From positions 2,914,001 to 2,978,000 of the forward strand of contig NC_003279.8 of NCBI RefSeq assembly GCF_000002985.6: 64,000 nucleotides of DNA, given 5' to 3'. The DNA comes from Caenorhabditis elegans (Eukaryota; Nematoda; Chromadorea; Rhabditida; Rhabditidae). The position numbers and the translations under genes were made by a program. Positions 45,410 to 58,505 of the stretch are shown one piece after another. Each line of letters starts with the position of its first letter. Position 1 is the stretch's first letter. Under the pieces are notes generated by a model. That model saw only the letters and a program-made list of their open reading frames with translations, had not been told where the DNA came from and made no database searches.

Positions 45410-46650
45410 TGCGAAAACTCGGCCACCATTCTGGGCCACCAATTGTTTTTTCGGTCATCAATGTTTCTCGGCCACCTATTTTTTCTTGGCCACCAATTTT
45501 TTCTCGGCCACCAATTTTTCTCGGCCATCAATTTTTTTTCGGCCACCAATTTTTTCTCGTCCATTCTAATCAAAAGTACTGAAAAATTTCTTTAAAAAAT
45601 AAAACTCGGCCACCAATTTATTTCTCGGCCACCTATTTTTCTCGGCCATTTTAATCAAAAGTACTGTGAAATTTCCTTGAAAATACAGAAAAAAAAATCA
45701 GCCACCGATTTTTCTCGGCCACCAATTTTTTCTCGGCCACGTTTATTAAAATTAGTGTGAAAATTTCTTCCAAAAATAGAGAAAACTCGGACATCATTTT
45801 TTCTCGGCCACCAACTTTTTTTTGCTTTACTTTTATGGACCGGAAAATATCTATCAATTCTGATAAATAAAAAATAGGAAAATTACCGATTTTTAGAACT
45901 TTCTAGACAAAATTTTCACAACGACACTCCACTTAGACTCCGCCCACACCATAATGGAGAAGTAGTACTTTTGTTAAAAGAAGAGAACATATTCAGAAGA
46001 ATCTCTGTACATGTCATTTCAAAGTTTTTAATTATGAAGAGAGGTGGAAGAGGAGTACATAATGTTGCATAATGTAAAAAAGTTGCAAAAACTAGGCCAC
46101 CAATTTTTTCTCGGCCACCAATTTTTCTCGGCCATTTTAATCAAAGCGCTGTGAAAATGTTGTGAAAATACAGAAAAAAAAATCGGCCATCAATTTTTTC
46201 TCGGCCATTCTAATCAAAGGTACTGTGAAAATTCTTTAAAAAAAAAAACTCGGCCACCAATTTTTTCTCGGTCACCTATTTTTTTGGCCACCATTTTTCT
46301 CGACCACGTTTATCAAATCTATTAGAAAAATCAAATAAAATTTTTTTTTTTTAAACTCAGCTACCAATTTTTTCTCGGCCACCGACTTTTCTCGGCCACC
46401 AACTTTTTTTTGCTTTACTTTTATGGAGCGGAAAAATTCTATCAATTCTAATAAATAAAAAAATAGAAAAATTACCGATTTTTAGAACTTTACAGATGAA
46501 AAGTTTCCCAACGAAACTCCACTTAAGCTCCGCCCACACCATAATGGAAAAGTAGTACTTTTGTTAAAAGAAGAGAACATATTCAGAAGAATCTCTGTAC
46601 ATGTCATTTCAAAGTTTTTAATTATTAAGAGTAGTGGAAGAGGAGTACAT
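45410..46650. repeat. TTGGTGGCCGAGAAAAA array within a 590-bp tandem duplication
   Basis: CGGCCACCAATTTTTTCT units occur at 45410-45830 and 46080-46420. The sequence after each array (CCATAATGGAGAAGTAGTAC, 45950 and 46540) is repeated almost exactly, giving a period of about 590 bases. Confidence 0.85.
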
Positions 46651-47124
46651 AATGATAAGTGTGAAAAGGAGGAGAGAGTAGGTGAGAAGAAGAGACGCAG
46701 AGAGTGAGAGAGAGGGTAGACAATAGAAGGTTAACTTTGGTTAAGAAGAAGGAATATGGAAGAGCAACAGGCTTCTTCTCTTGAGATGTGAATAAATTAG
46801 GATTAAAAGTAGAAATGGAAAGGAATCAGTGATCCCATGGGAGAAGGACTGGGGGGAGTGGTGTGAAGAATTTTAAAATTCCACCCTTGTTTGGAAGAGT
46901 GATTAGGTGGTGGGGTACTCGAAAAATAAATATGAGAGCAAGTTTTTAGCAGGCAATTGTTTGCCAAATGACCATTCTTCCATGCACACACCTTTACGGA
47001 TTTTGAATTTACCAAAAAAAATTGGGAAATTTTTAAATATTTTCTGTAATTTTGTTTTTAATTTCCAAAGTTTGTTCTCCTTTTTTTTCAAATTTTTAAA
47101 GTCGAAATTAAAAATAATCTGAGA

Positions 47125-47770
47125 AACAAAATTTAGGTCGGGCCTACATTTAAAAAAAGTTTCATTATGGCCGGGCCTAATTTTTTTTCGAATTTTTTCT
47201 AATGTTTCAGGCCTGGCCTACATTTTTTCTCGACTTTTCAATTTTTTAGGCCAGGCCTACATTTTTTCATTTTTTGTCAATGTTTCAGGCCGGGCCTAAA
47301 TTTTTTTACTGAAGTTTTTCATAGTTTTAGGTCGGACTTACCTTTTAAAAATTTTTTTAAATGTTGTAGACCGGCCCCAAATTTTTTTTCGAAATTTTTC
47401 TAATGGTTTAGGCCGAGCCTACATTTTTTTTGATTTTTTCCAATGACCAGGCCTACATTTTTTCCTGAATAAAATTTCCTGAATAAAAAAATTATTTGTT
47501 TTATTTTTTAAGAATTTTTTAAACGTTTCAGGGAGGGCTACCTTCAGGCCTATTTTGGCCTGGCCTTAATATTTTGTAGAAATTTAGTCCAAATTTGTAG
47601 ACAGTGATCTGAATTTCGTAAACATTTTTTTCTAATTTTTAGACCAATCCCAACATTTATGAACAATTTTTTTTCAATTTTTAGGCCGGGACTTAACTAT
47701 TTTTCAATTTTATTTTATTTTAGTCCGAATCTAATTTTTGTAGGAATTTTTTTCGACCGGGCCTAAAACA
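47125..47770. repeat. AGGCCGGGCCTAAATTTTTTT minisatellite
   Basis: About a dozen degenerate units of 45-60 bases with a GGCCxGGCCTA core and poly-T. Confidence 0.8.
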
Positions 47771-48944
47771 ATTTTTTTAATTAAAAAATTTCGGGATCAA
47801 CTTTTTATTTTTAAAAATTTCCATCATAGATGTTTTTTCAAAAAATTTAATTTTCTGAGAATATCCACATCTGAAAAAATGGCCGGAGCAAACAGACCAT
47901 GCCCACAAAATGGACAACGTATATTTTTTAGATAATTTAATTTTTTTTGTGTTTCTAATAAAAGGAAGTTTTAGAGAATTAGAAAAAATTAAAACTAACT
48001 AATAAAAAGCTCAAGAGAAAAAGAAAAAGTGTGTAGAGTGTGTAATTAATGAAGAAAGAAAACGGTAACGCTTGATGCTCCAGCAAGAGCAGCAGTAGCA
48101 GCGCCAAAAAGTGCAAACATCAAGAGAGAGGAGCCCCCCGAGCCATGCTGGGGGGACACAGGAGAAGAAGCAACGTTTTGAAAGAGAGTGTGTCAACAGT
48201 TTAGCAAATAGATTTGGCACTACTAAGTACTTGGCAAACAGTATATCACCTATTCGGATGATACCACACCCCCATATAACCTCCCCCGAGAGTGAAGGAT
48301 TACACGGCTCTTCTGGACCTTTACTAAAAAAATTGAAAAAAAAAGTTATGTAGACAAAAGGTAAACAATTTCAATATAAATTTCAATCAAAAAAAGAGAA
48401 AAAGAAGAAAATGATAAGAAAAGGGATGGTATGCACACATAAACATGTTTATCATATTTGGAAAGGGGAGAGAGGAGGGAACGGGCGGTTTGAACGGGCA
48501 AAGAAATACATAAAATATATGTGTGGTTGCATGAGAACTCGACGATCAAAAACTCTGGAAATTGCGCGTCAAATATGGTGCATCGAGTCTGCAGCACTGA
48601 ATTGAGCAAACCTTTCGGAACAGGGCCCGAAAAGTGGTACCTGTACGTAATTTTTTTACCGTATTTCTGGACGTTTAATCGAAAACGGGTGGCACAATAT
48701 TTTTGTGGTTCATATAAAAAATATGTCCGAAAATGAATTCTAAATTTTTTGGACCAAAGTTTTTTCCTAAACATGCGCCCAAACCTGGTTACACCCAAAT
48801 TATCAGAAGAGCCCGAATTTTCTTTTCCAGGAAAGAAAATTTGCGCGTCAAATATGGAGCATTCTCACCCTGATAGATGCACCATAATTTTGGCTCAAGT
48901 TTCGGAAGGTCGAGAAATTAAACATTTTTACTTTAGGGTATATA

Positions 48945-49130
48945 CACGTGGTGCCGAGCTGTCCCATTACGGTTTGATCTACAAAAAATTCGGGAACATG
49001 TTACTCAAAAAAATGTGACGTCAGCGCGTTCTTAACCATGCGAAATCAGTTCAGAACTCTGCGTCTCTTCTCCCGCATTTTTTGTAGATCTACGTAGAGC
49101 AAACCGAAATGAGACACTCTGACACCATGT
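48945..49130. mobile_element. CACGTGG palindromic MITE, copy 5
   Basis: CACGTGGTGCCGAGCTGTCC to CACTCTGACACCATGT. Flanked by GCGCGTCAAATATGG motifs in both orientations. Confidence 0.8.
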
Positions 49131-49994
49131 TAATAGGAAAAGTTGAAAAATTCAGAAAAACATTTTTGTATTAAATGCATTTTGGTTCCACAAAAAAAAA
49201 AAGTATGGTGGAATTACGTAAAAAGTAAAAAAATTCTATGCACCATATTTGACGAGCAAAATTTGTAGAAAACTACTTTTTGAAATAATAGAAAATTTAA
49301 AATTGAAAAACATTTTTTTTTGCAAACTTCCAATAAATCAAGCTATTCAACAATAAAAAAAAGTCCAATATAAATACAACACCGCCTATTCATACATATT
49401 TTTGAATATAAAACTGCCCGAAACATGTGAGCCAATTTTGGAGAAGTGGCTGCTGCTGCTGCTGGAGGGCGTGGGAGCGGAAAACTGGCCGAAAATTGGA
49501 GCTAATTTTGTATTAAATCGAGATGAAAATCGAGGACAAAAACCTAATTTTTACTCTTTTTTGTTGTTTTAGCTAGTCTTGTTAGTGAATTAGCAGCGGA
49601 GAAAAACTTTACAAAAAAGTTTAAATTTAGACTTTTTAAAGCCTAAATAAGCATATAAAGTTGCCTTATTTAAGAAAAATCGTATCGTGGCCGCGAAAAA
49701 AAATCGGTGGCCGAATTTTCTCAATTTCTGATTTTTTGCTTTTAAAATGTTCTCAGAGTTCAAGAGCATTCTGTAGAGCCCAATCTTACCACGTGGCCGA
49801 GAAATCCAGCTGTGGCCGAGTTTTTTTTTTAATCTGGATTTCTCAGCCACGCTCACATTAAATTGAGTTCAAAATTTCAAAAAAAAAACCGATTAGGGAA
49901 AATTTCAATTCTAAATTGACTTGAAAGCATTTAAGTACACCTACAATATTATTGATTTAAGTACACCTACAAAATAAAATCTACGTTCGTGTTT

Positions 49995-50420
49995 GTGAAA
50001 TTTGTAGATCACAAAACTGCAAACTACAAACTACAAACTACAAATTGCAAACTAAAATCTAAAAGCTTTGAAGTACAATTTAGGCCTAAAATGCCAAAAA
50101 TTTGCAAGTTTTCAATTTGTACTCTAATTATACATTTAAATTATCCCTATAGAATTATTAACTATAATCTACAAACTACAAACTACAAACTAAAAACTAA
50201 AAACCAAAAGCTATAATTCAGGACTATTTGGAAATTTCGAAATTTTCAATTTATGTACACTCTAACTCCACCCTCTATAACTATAAATGTAATGATACTT
50301 CTAGCACCTGTCAAACCATACACTATAACAAAAACTACAGACTACAAACTATAAACTACAAAGTACAAACTACTATAGGCTACAAACTACAAACTACAGT
50401 TGTGACCTAAACTATAAAAC
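49995..50420. repeat. CAAACTA heptamer array
   Basis: Three clusters of ACAAACTACAAACTAC, the inverse of the TAGTTTG array in intron 11 of the neurexin-like gene, interrupted by about 100-base spacers. Confidence 0.8.
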
Positions 50421-50954
50421 AGTCATGGCTTAGTTCCACCTCCCAAATATACATAATTTATAAGAGCGAAAAACGTGAGTGACATCACAAAATGTGGCTC
50501 ATTGACCTAATAATGTGTATATACAGTAAATTGTGCAATATGTATGAAAACAAGAGGAGAAGAGGGAAGGGTAAGGGTGTATATTGTTACGTAAGTCTTT
50601 TAGCAGGGAAATAGAGAGAAAAGAGACGGAGAGAGAAGGTAATAATAATAATAAATATATTGGCTGCAATCTCGATCCAGGTGAGGATGACTGGGTACTC
50701 TCCGGGGGGAGATATGAATTATTTGTGAAGCTAAAATGTGGAAGAAGAGGCAACAAACCGGGCAATAAATACATGGTATTTTAAACGACACTCCGTTTTA
50801 AAAAATTGGCACACTTTGATAGCGTATATCTCGGTTATTTTTATAGATATCAAAAAATAATTAACTGCAAAATTGTTTAGAAAAGCTTAACACATTTTTT
50901 GTCAGTTGATAGTTTTTTAGTAAAACAAAAAATAATCGAGTTATAAACTGCCAA

Positions 50955-51190
50955 ACTGCCAAAGTTGCCGCTCGGCAATTCTACAAAATTAGACGGTTGA
51001 GCATGTTCCCCCGATATTTTTAATTAAAATTAAATTATAGAATGTAGAAAAATATTTCCTTTATTTGAAACTTCTTTTTTGACATTTGAGCATTTTGAGT
51101 CCGAAAGTTGAAAATTGCCAGTGATATTTGCCGAAAAAATTGACCACAACTTTCAAATTTCGGACAATTTTTGAACACTTTCTCGGTAAA
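50955..51190. mobile_element. Half copy of the hAT-like MITE found at 54201
   Basis: GTTGCCGCTCGGCAATTCTA, then AATTAGACGGTTGAGCATGT and CCCCCGATATTTTTAATTAA match the right arm of 54201-54587 in inverse orientation. Confidence 0.7.
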
Positions 51191-52780
51191 AAAAAAAGAG
51201 TAAATACGCTTTAGATAACCTACTTCAATGCAAAATTATAATTTAATTACAGAAGTTTTTACCAAAAAGTGAAAGAAAACGAGCTGAGTGTCGTAAGGGA
51301 AGATGAACATTCAGCCTCACCACTTGAGTATAATCCAACCTAACAGAAATTGGTTCTTTACACAAACAAACTTATACTCTAGGAAATGGTTTAAGCTCAA
51401 AATGGGACCCAACTCATCATGGTGCATCGATAGAAATTTTTTAAATTAAAATTTTCAAGAGTTTTCGCTAGTTTTCAAATTACAGGGTGTAGAGGGGTGT
51501 CTTATAAAAACTTATTCCAGAAAGAGCATCATTAAAATAACATTCAGACTCGCCTATAGCGGAAATGATGAGCAAAGGCAGAAGGGAGCAGGTGACAATT
51601 TGCATGAATTATACACCCCCCTCCCCAAATCGTTTTGAGGTTCCACCGACCATATGGATGTTTGTATTGTTGTTGATGGGTTATGGATTTATGATCGAAA
51701 TACTGTGAGGTTACACTAACATTGGGGAGATTAGATTTTTACACCTTTTCAGCAAATATTAGGAAGTGCCAAAATAAATCAAAATATATGTAGACGTCGT
51801 TCATTGTATTCTACAATTTGAAATGTTCAGAATTCCAATGAACTATGACGCGGTATGATTTGGATAGGTGTTTCATGTTGCGCCTACCTGCCTGACCTAG
51901 AGGCGACCTCCGCCTGGCTCTCCCCTCAATACGCGACTTATGCTATAACATACATTGATTTGATTTTCAACACATGATAGAAAAGATACAATTTTAAATT
52001 TGAAAACTCACGTCATAAGGCAGGTCTCAGGCAGGCCCTAAAACCGCGCCTGCCTACCATGAAAGCCCTAGACCTGGGCATTATTAGTTAGTTTAAAAGT
52101 TTTGTATAGGATATACGACAACTGAGATATAAGCTATCAAAGTTGAACAGAGGGGTGCAAAACTGGTTGAGGAAATACTGTAATTTTAAAGGAGCATATC
52201 TCAACTGTCTTTAGTAATACAAAAAAGTTGTAAACTGCAAAAACATAAAAAACTATGTGATTAACATTTTTGCAGTTGAAAATTTTTTGCAATCTTTCAA
52301 ACCAAGAAAGATAAACCATGTTAAAGAAATGATCTAGGAACGATGAAAGCCTGGTGGAACCTTTACAACTTGGGCAAACACCCAAATTTTCTTGGAATAC
52401 CCTCGATTGCTGACCTTCGAAGACGAAAGGTATATCCACAAGGCGAAACGATCATTATGAGTGACACCAATTTGGGAGAGGGGGGATGAGGGATCAAGTA
52501 ACAAGAGAATTGAGAAGAAGACAGGCGGCTGGGTGCAACAATAACGGTGCGGGCGGAGGCAGATGGTCACCCAAAAGCGCCCCCGTCGGAAAACGGGTTT
52601 CAACTGACTCCACTGACTGACCGACAAACGGGGAATCTAAGTAAGTGTACCTGCTGTCAGGTTAGATCGGAAAGACGAGCTCTTTCAATCAGGGTTAATG
52701 GGGAAGGAAAGGATTTTTGAATTTGGAGAACATTGAGTGGAAGAAGAGTGAAGTCAAACTCCGGTTTAGGCCAACAAAAA

Positions 52781-53376
52781 GGCTTAGGCTTAGGCTCAGG
52801 CTTAGGTTTAGGATTAGGCTTGGACTTAGGCTTTGGCTTAGGCTTAACTTTAGACTTAACCTTAGGCTTAGGCTTCGGTTTAGGCTTAGGCTTAGGCGTA
52901 GGCTTAGGCAAATGCTTAGGCATAGGCTTAGGCTTAGGATTAGACTTAGACTTAGACTTAGACTTAGACTTAGACTTAGACTTAGACTTAGACTTAGACT
53001 TAGACTTAGGCTTAGGCTTAGGCTAAGGCGTAGGCTTAGGCTAAGGCGTAGGCTTAGGCTAAGGCGTAGGCTTAGGCTAAGGCGTAGGCTTAGGCTAAGG
53101 CGTAGGCTTAGGCTAAGGCGTAGGCTTAGTCTTAAGCTCAAACTTGGGCTTAAACTTAGGCTTAGGCTTAGGCATAAGTTTAGGGTTAAGCTTATGGTTA
53201 AGTTTCGGCTTACTATTAGGCTAAGGCTTAGGCTTAAGCTTAGGCGTAGACATAGGCTTAGGCTCAAGCTTAGGCGTAGGCTTAGGCTCAGGCTCAATCT
53301 TATGTTTAGGCGTAGACTTAGGCTTAGGATTAGGCTTAAGCTTAGGCTTATGCTTAGGCTCAGCTTAGGCTTAGTT
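52781..53376 (+). repeat. Interstitial telomere-like TTAGGC tract
   Basis: About 100 hexamers of TTAGGC, the nematode telomere repeat, with variants. A pure block of about 11 TTAGAC units is at 52940-53006, and six exact copies of an 18-base unit (CTAAGGCGTAGGCTTAGG) at 53023-53130. Long frames on both strands here, with Leu/Arg or Lys/Pro repeats, are artefacts. Confidence 0.95.
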
Positions 53377-53999
53377 GTCAAAATTTAACTACCAACAGTT
53401 TTTTTTAATGTTTAAAAATGCCAGAACGAAAAATACAAGAATCCATATTAAAAATTCAACAAAAAAAACTGACCAAAACGTGTTGTCTACCTATTTATGT
53501 GCCTGTATAAAACCACAGGAGGCCCAACTAATGTGTGAAAACCGCATGGGGCAGCAAACTGGTAAAGATAAAATCAACCCGAGAAACGTATGCAGTTGCA
53601 TGTCTTTCTGTGAAACTCGCACATACCTAATTACAGGTGTCAATATATACCCTTCCATGTCTCAATTGTCACATTCGATTCACGTCATATGCCAATCCCG
53701 GGGAGAGGGTCTCGCGCACTCTTGATTACTTGGCATCGCGCCAATCATTCGAGAGGGATTCGGAGACGCAGAGAGAGAGGACGGGAAGGGTGTGAAAAAT
53801 TGATGTTCGTCGGCGATAAAAAAGGAGAATGTCGACGCCATACAGTGCGGAGAGAAAGTGTCAAAGGGGGGATGCTGGATGTGATGAACATGTCTTTTTG
53901 GGGAGATTGATTCGGGAGATGAGATATCGTGGCTTTCTACATGTCATACAGACAAAAATGAGAAAAAAGGGTATTGGGGGGTATGAATGTGAGTTCTTG

Positions 54000-54735
54000 C
54001 GACCTATCGATGCACCATGAGACTTGCATGAGCACAAAAAGTCTTATCGATGAACCATGAACACGTGAGTGAGTCCAGGAACTTGGAGACTTAAAATGGC
54101 GATTGTCGATGCATCATAACATTTCTTAGCAAATAATGGAAGTGGTCATTGCACCATGAGCATTGTAAATGCACCATGAGTTTGCCATGAGACTTTCCAT
54201 CAGGGGTGCGCGGCAATTGCCGAACGGCTATTTTACATATTCCCCCGATATTTTTCATTAAAATTTAATAATACAATATAGAAAAATATTTGCTCTATCT
54301 GAAAATGATTTTTATTTGACTTGAAACAACCGAGAAAGTGTTCAAAAGTTGTCTGAAAGTTGAAAATTGCCGGTGAAAATTGCCGAAAAATTGACGGCAA
54401 TTTTCAACTTTCGGACAACTTTTGAGCACTTTCCCAGTGTTTAAAAATCAAATAAAAATTATTTTCAAAAAATAAAGCAAATATTTTTCTATATTGTATC
54501 ATCAAATTTTAATGAAAAATATCGGGGGAACATGCACAACCGTCTTATTTTGTAGAATTGCAGTTCGGCAATTGCCGCGCACCCCTGCTTTCCATACACT
54601 GCTTTTCATAGAGATGCACCATGAGCTCTATCGATGCACCATGAGCTTTATCAATGCACTATGATCTTTGTCGATGCACCATGTGACTTTCGATGTGTAA
54701 TGAGCCCCATCGATGCACCATGAGCCAAAAAAATG
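54000..54735. repeat. TCGATGCACCATGAGC minisatellite, split by a MITE
   Basis: Degenerate 20-30-base units with ATGCACCATGA occur at 54000-54195 and 54600-54735; the element at 54201-54587 interrupts them. Confidence 0.8.
54201..54587. mobile_element. hAT-like MITE with perfect 8-bp target duplication
   Basis: Terminal inverted repeats CAGGGGTGCGCGGCAATTGC and GCAATTGCCGCGCACCCCTG, arms about 190 bp. The 8 bases before (54193-54200) and after (54588-54595) are both CTTTCCAT. An 8-bp duplication and CAGGGG ends are typical of hAT elements. Confidence 0.9.
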
Positions 54736-55864
54736 CTTATTGGATTTTTTTTTTTGAAATTAACAGTACTTGAAAAGTGACGTAGCAACTTATTTCAGAG
54801 CAAATTTCTTTTTGCGTAAAATACGGCCCACCCGATGCAACATATTTTATGCGCTCCGTTTTAAAGTTTTAGGTCTAATTTTAACATTCTAAACATAGTA
54901 GCAACTAAACGATGACAAATGACAGGCCTAAATGTTTTGAACTTGACACCCACCCTCTCTATTCAAGATGTACTAGAAACCGAAAATTTGCATATTTTTG
55001 TTGTGAGGGTGGGTGTCTCGATTTTCAAACGAAAAGTTTAAAATTTCAAAAATTTAGAATCTGTTTTACGATTTTTAAAAAGTCAGAAAATGGTGCAGTC
55101 TTCGAGAAAAAAGTTGTCGTTTTCGGATAAGCCCCTCCAACTTTGCGGGTGTGATATGCGTCAAAAAATCATGATTTGGGACTTTCAGAAAAGCAAATTT
55201 TCGCAAAAAGCTGCTCTAATGCTAGTAGGTTTGTGTAGTCCACATGAACAAGTGTCCTATCTTTCTTCGAGGCGACCTACGCCTGCCTAGTGCCTACAAA
55301 GAACATGCTAACAAAATGTGCTTCCCTTCAAAAAGTGTATTTTAATGAGGTAGGCAGGTATGTAGGCAGGCAGGCAGTAAATTCTTACTACTTCGAAAAA
55401 AAAACTGAAGAATTCCTTCGAAAATAACGAGCAGAGCAGATGACGAACGAATTGAATAATGAAGTTTTATGTGCGGCAATAAGATTGATGGTTTTTCGAA
55501 GCTAGCGGGTGAAGGAGAGCAACTGCGCTCTGATGGGCATATTTTGACACGTGGCAGTGTTGATGAGATTGCGTAGTGTGAAAGATGGATGATGTTGAAA
55601 AAGAAGTAACTGTCGCAAAAAAAAACGAAGCAAAAACATCTGGTTACAATGCTCAAACAATTGACGACGAGAAGACACCCGTAAATGGTACCCCCTGCCT
55701 CCCAGAGGGGTGAGTAATCACACTGTCAACCGATTGTTCAGGCTCAGGTGAGCGGAAATGGGGTCGGGAGGTGAGTAATCGACACGGTTCTGTAAAGGGG
55801 GTTCCCTATCTTGTTGCGGTATATGGAAGAGAAATGGGGAACCTAGTCCCCAGACCTGTAAAGT

Positions 55865-56165
55865 TTGGCGAGAAAATTCAAAATTCTGAGATAAAGTTTT
55901 GGCGGGAACATCAACTATTTTTTTGAAAAAAATGTTGGCGGGAAATTCAAATTTCCTGTGAAATTTTTTTGACGGTAGGAAATTCAAGTTACCTATGAGA
56001 AAACTTTTTGGCGGGAACTTCAAGTTTTTTGAAAAAAAAATGTTGGAGGGAAATTCAAATTTTTGAGTAAAAATATTTTGGCAGAAAACTCAAATTTTCT
56101 AAGAATTAATATTGGTAAGACTTTCAATTTTTCTGAGAAAAAATGTTGACGGGAACTTGAAGACA
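55865..56165. repeat. TTGGCGGGAAATTCAAATTT minisatellite
   Basis: Six or seven units of about 50 bases ending in TGAGAAAAAAT. Confidence 0.75.
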
Positions 56166-57261
56166 TAAGATGTACTTTTAAATATATAAGTCAAAAATTT
56201 AAAGAACTTTTATCAATAGGGCGCGGTTGCAACTTGTAGTTGAATGTTGGCTCCGAGGAGACTCGCCTGAAAAAAAAATATATAAGGATTATTTAAACGG
56301 ATTCAGGGGAAGTTTTTCAAAAAAAAAAGGGGAAAGAGACCCGAGTTGTTGAAAAAGTTGAAAGAATAAAATTCCTAGGGTTTTCAGTGCGACATTAGAT
56401 ATATAGGAGAAAGCTGCTTTAAAGGGACGTGGGACTTTCCAAAAAAAAAGGTGTTCGTCTGGCGGGATATCGGAGTGTTGTAAGGGCACAAAAAAGTGAT
56501 GGGAGTCTCACAGGGGAATGACAAAAAATTATTGAAAAACAGGAATTTCCTAAACTAGCGTGAAATCTCAAAATCAATTTGATAAAAATTTCCAAAGAAA
56601 ATCAATTTCTGAAAATGTGCATTTAAAATTGCTAAGTTTGAAATTCAAATCCACAAAAATTGATCAAATAAGAAAGGAGGTACCTCCCCGTGGGCGGCAA
56701 GGGGGCTAGGCAGGGAGCCCGAGTCCTTGGAACGGTGCCAAGGTGTATGAAGTGGTGGGACAGTACGGAAGGAGAGAGTCTAGAGAATGATGGGGGTGTC
56801 TGCCTCCGAGAGAGGGGGCCAGGGCGCACCGTGTCATTTTATGGCTTTTTGTAGCCCCCTCTCTCGTCCATTGTGTGTATTTGCCGATGATTTTAGGGAT
56901 TCTAGTAAGAGATGGAGGGGGCAGAAGATGCAAATATGCGAATAATAATACAAATTAATGGTTTTATTCCTATATTGATTGGTGATGATAAAAAGTGACA
57001 ACAACAGCGGCTGCGACGCATTAGCGCATTATGACAGGTTCAAAGGAAGTGAGGGTGGGGAGGTGTAGGAGGGAATGAGAAATTTGAAGAATCTGAGGTA
57101 AGAAGATGAAGAAGAACATTTGGAGCCTGCCGACAAAGGGTGATGACACACATTTGCATGACAATAATGCCAAGGGACAGGTAGTGGGGGTGTTATTGCC
57201 CTTACGGGCCTGGGCTAGGTACCATGTCTCTAGATAATATATCGCATGCGTACCATACCAC

Positions 57262-58190
57262 AGTGGCGACCGGCAATTGCCATTTCTTCAATTCCGGCAA
57301 ATTGCCGATTTGCCGGATATCAATTTGCCGGAAGTTTCTGGAAGGATTTTTTGGAAACACTTAAAACTGTGCTTTTTTGAATTTTTTTCCCTGTTTGCTT
57401 TAGATATTTTCAGAAAATTTACTTAATTTTTAAAATAGATGTAGGAACATTCATAGGATGCGCACAATTTTGCCGTTTAAATTTGAAATTCTGAAACTTC
57501 CAAAAAAATTCGGCAAATTGGCGATTTGCCGAAAGTTTTCAATTCCGGCAAAATGCGGATTTGCCAAAAATTTCCAATTATGGTAAAATACGGGTTTGCC
57601 AAAAATTTCATGTTTGGCAAATTTACAATTTGCCGATTTGCTAGATAACATTTTGCCGGAAGTTTCCACAATATTTTTGGTAAAACGGAAACATCGAGTC
57701 CTTTTTGAAATTTTTTCCCGTTTTCTTTAGATATTTTCAGGGAATTGACTTATTTTTAAAATAGATGTAGGAACATTCATTGGACGCGTACAATTTCGCT
57801 GCTTGAACTTTGAAATTCAAAAGTGGCAAATTTTCAATTCCGGTAGAATGCGGGTTTGCCGGAAATGTTCATGTTCGGGAAATTTCCGACTAGCCGGAAA
57901 TTTTAAATTCCGGCAAATTGACAATTTGCCGATTTGCCGAAAGTTTCTTAATATATTTTTGATAAAACGGAAACACCGTGCCCTTTTGAACATTTTTTCC
58001 TGTTTTCTCTAGATATTTTCATAGAATTTTCTGAATTTTCAAAATAGATGTAGGCACATTCATAGGATGCTTACAATTTTGCCGGTTGAAATTGAAATTC
58101 ATAAAAAGTTCCAGAAAAAAAATGTGCACAACCACGATTTGCCGGAAAATTTGCCGGATATTTTAAAAACGGATATTTGCCTTTAAATTT
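57262..58190. repeat. TTTGCCGG element with nested duplications
   Basis: Starts CAGTGGCGACCGGCAATTGC. The segment CGGAAACAC..TTTTTTCCCTGTTTTCTTTAG..AAATAGATGTAGGAAC..ACAATTTTGCCG recurs three times (57350, 57690, 57970), so the element has been duplicated internally. Confidence 0.75.
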
Positions 58191-58257
58191 TCAATTTTTT
58201 CAAAATTTTTGGCAGCATTTACACCATATCACACGGTACCATAATTTTCAATATTAT

Positions 58258-58505
58258 CATGCAAACCTTGGCCCTAGCTTACATGGAAGGCAGGCGCGGT
58301 TTCAATGCCTTATGCCTGCCTTAAACCTGCCTGCCTCACGCCTGCCTCACCGCCTTAATTCTGGCGTGAAAGTAATAAAGGTAGCACTTTTGCAGCGGCC
58401 GACACTTTTTGGGTTTCACACCGGAAGACTGTACAGAAGGCGTGAGGCGAGCGGAGACCGTTTCAAGGCGAGGCAGGCAGGCGTTTTGGCGCCTACATGG
58501 AAGAC
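58258..58505. repeat. GCCTGCC-type dispersed repeat, full copy
   Basis: ACATGGAAGGCAGGCGCGGT at one end and GCAGGCGTTTTGGCGCCTAC at the other, the inverted plan of 1303-1567. Shorter pieces are at about 51880-52080, 55260-55380, 59830-59935 and 63717-63790. Confidence 0.75.

Noticed and set aside
36505..50420. Evenly spaced short repeats that might suggest a CRISPR array.
   Set aside because: Eukaryotic DNA, no unique spacers of constant length, no cas genes; these are minisatellites.
50499..50774. Leu/Ser-rich 91-codon minus-strand frame resembling a secreted or membrane protein.
   Set aside because: Reading of a purine-rich, GA-biased stretch; no paralogue, splice or TATA support.
52695..53388. 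Open frames of 223-228 codons on both strands (Leu/Ser-, Arg/Leu- or Lys/Pro-rich).
   Set aside because: They are translations of the TTAGGC hexamer tract; any frame of such a repeat stays open.
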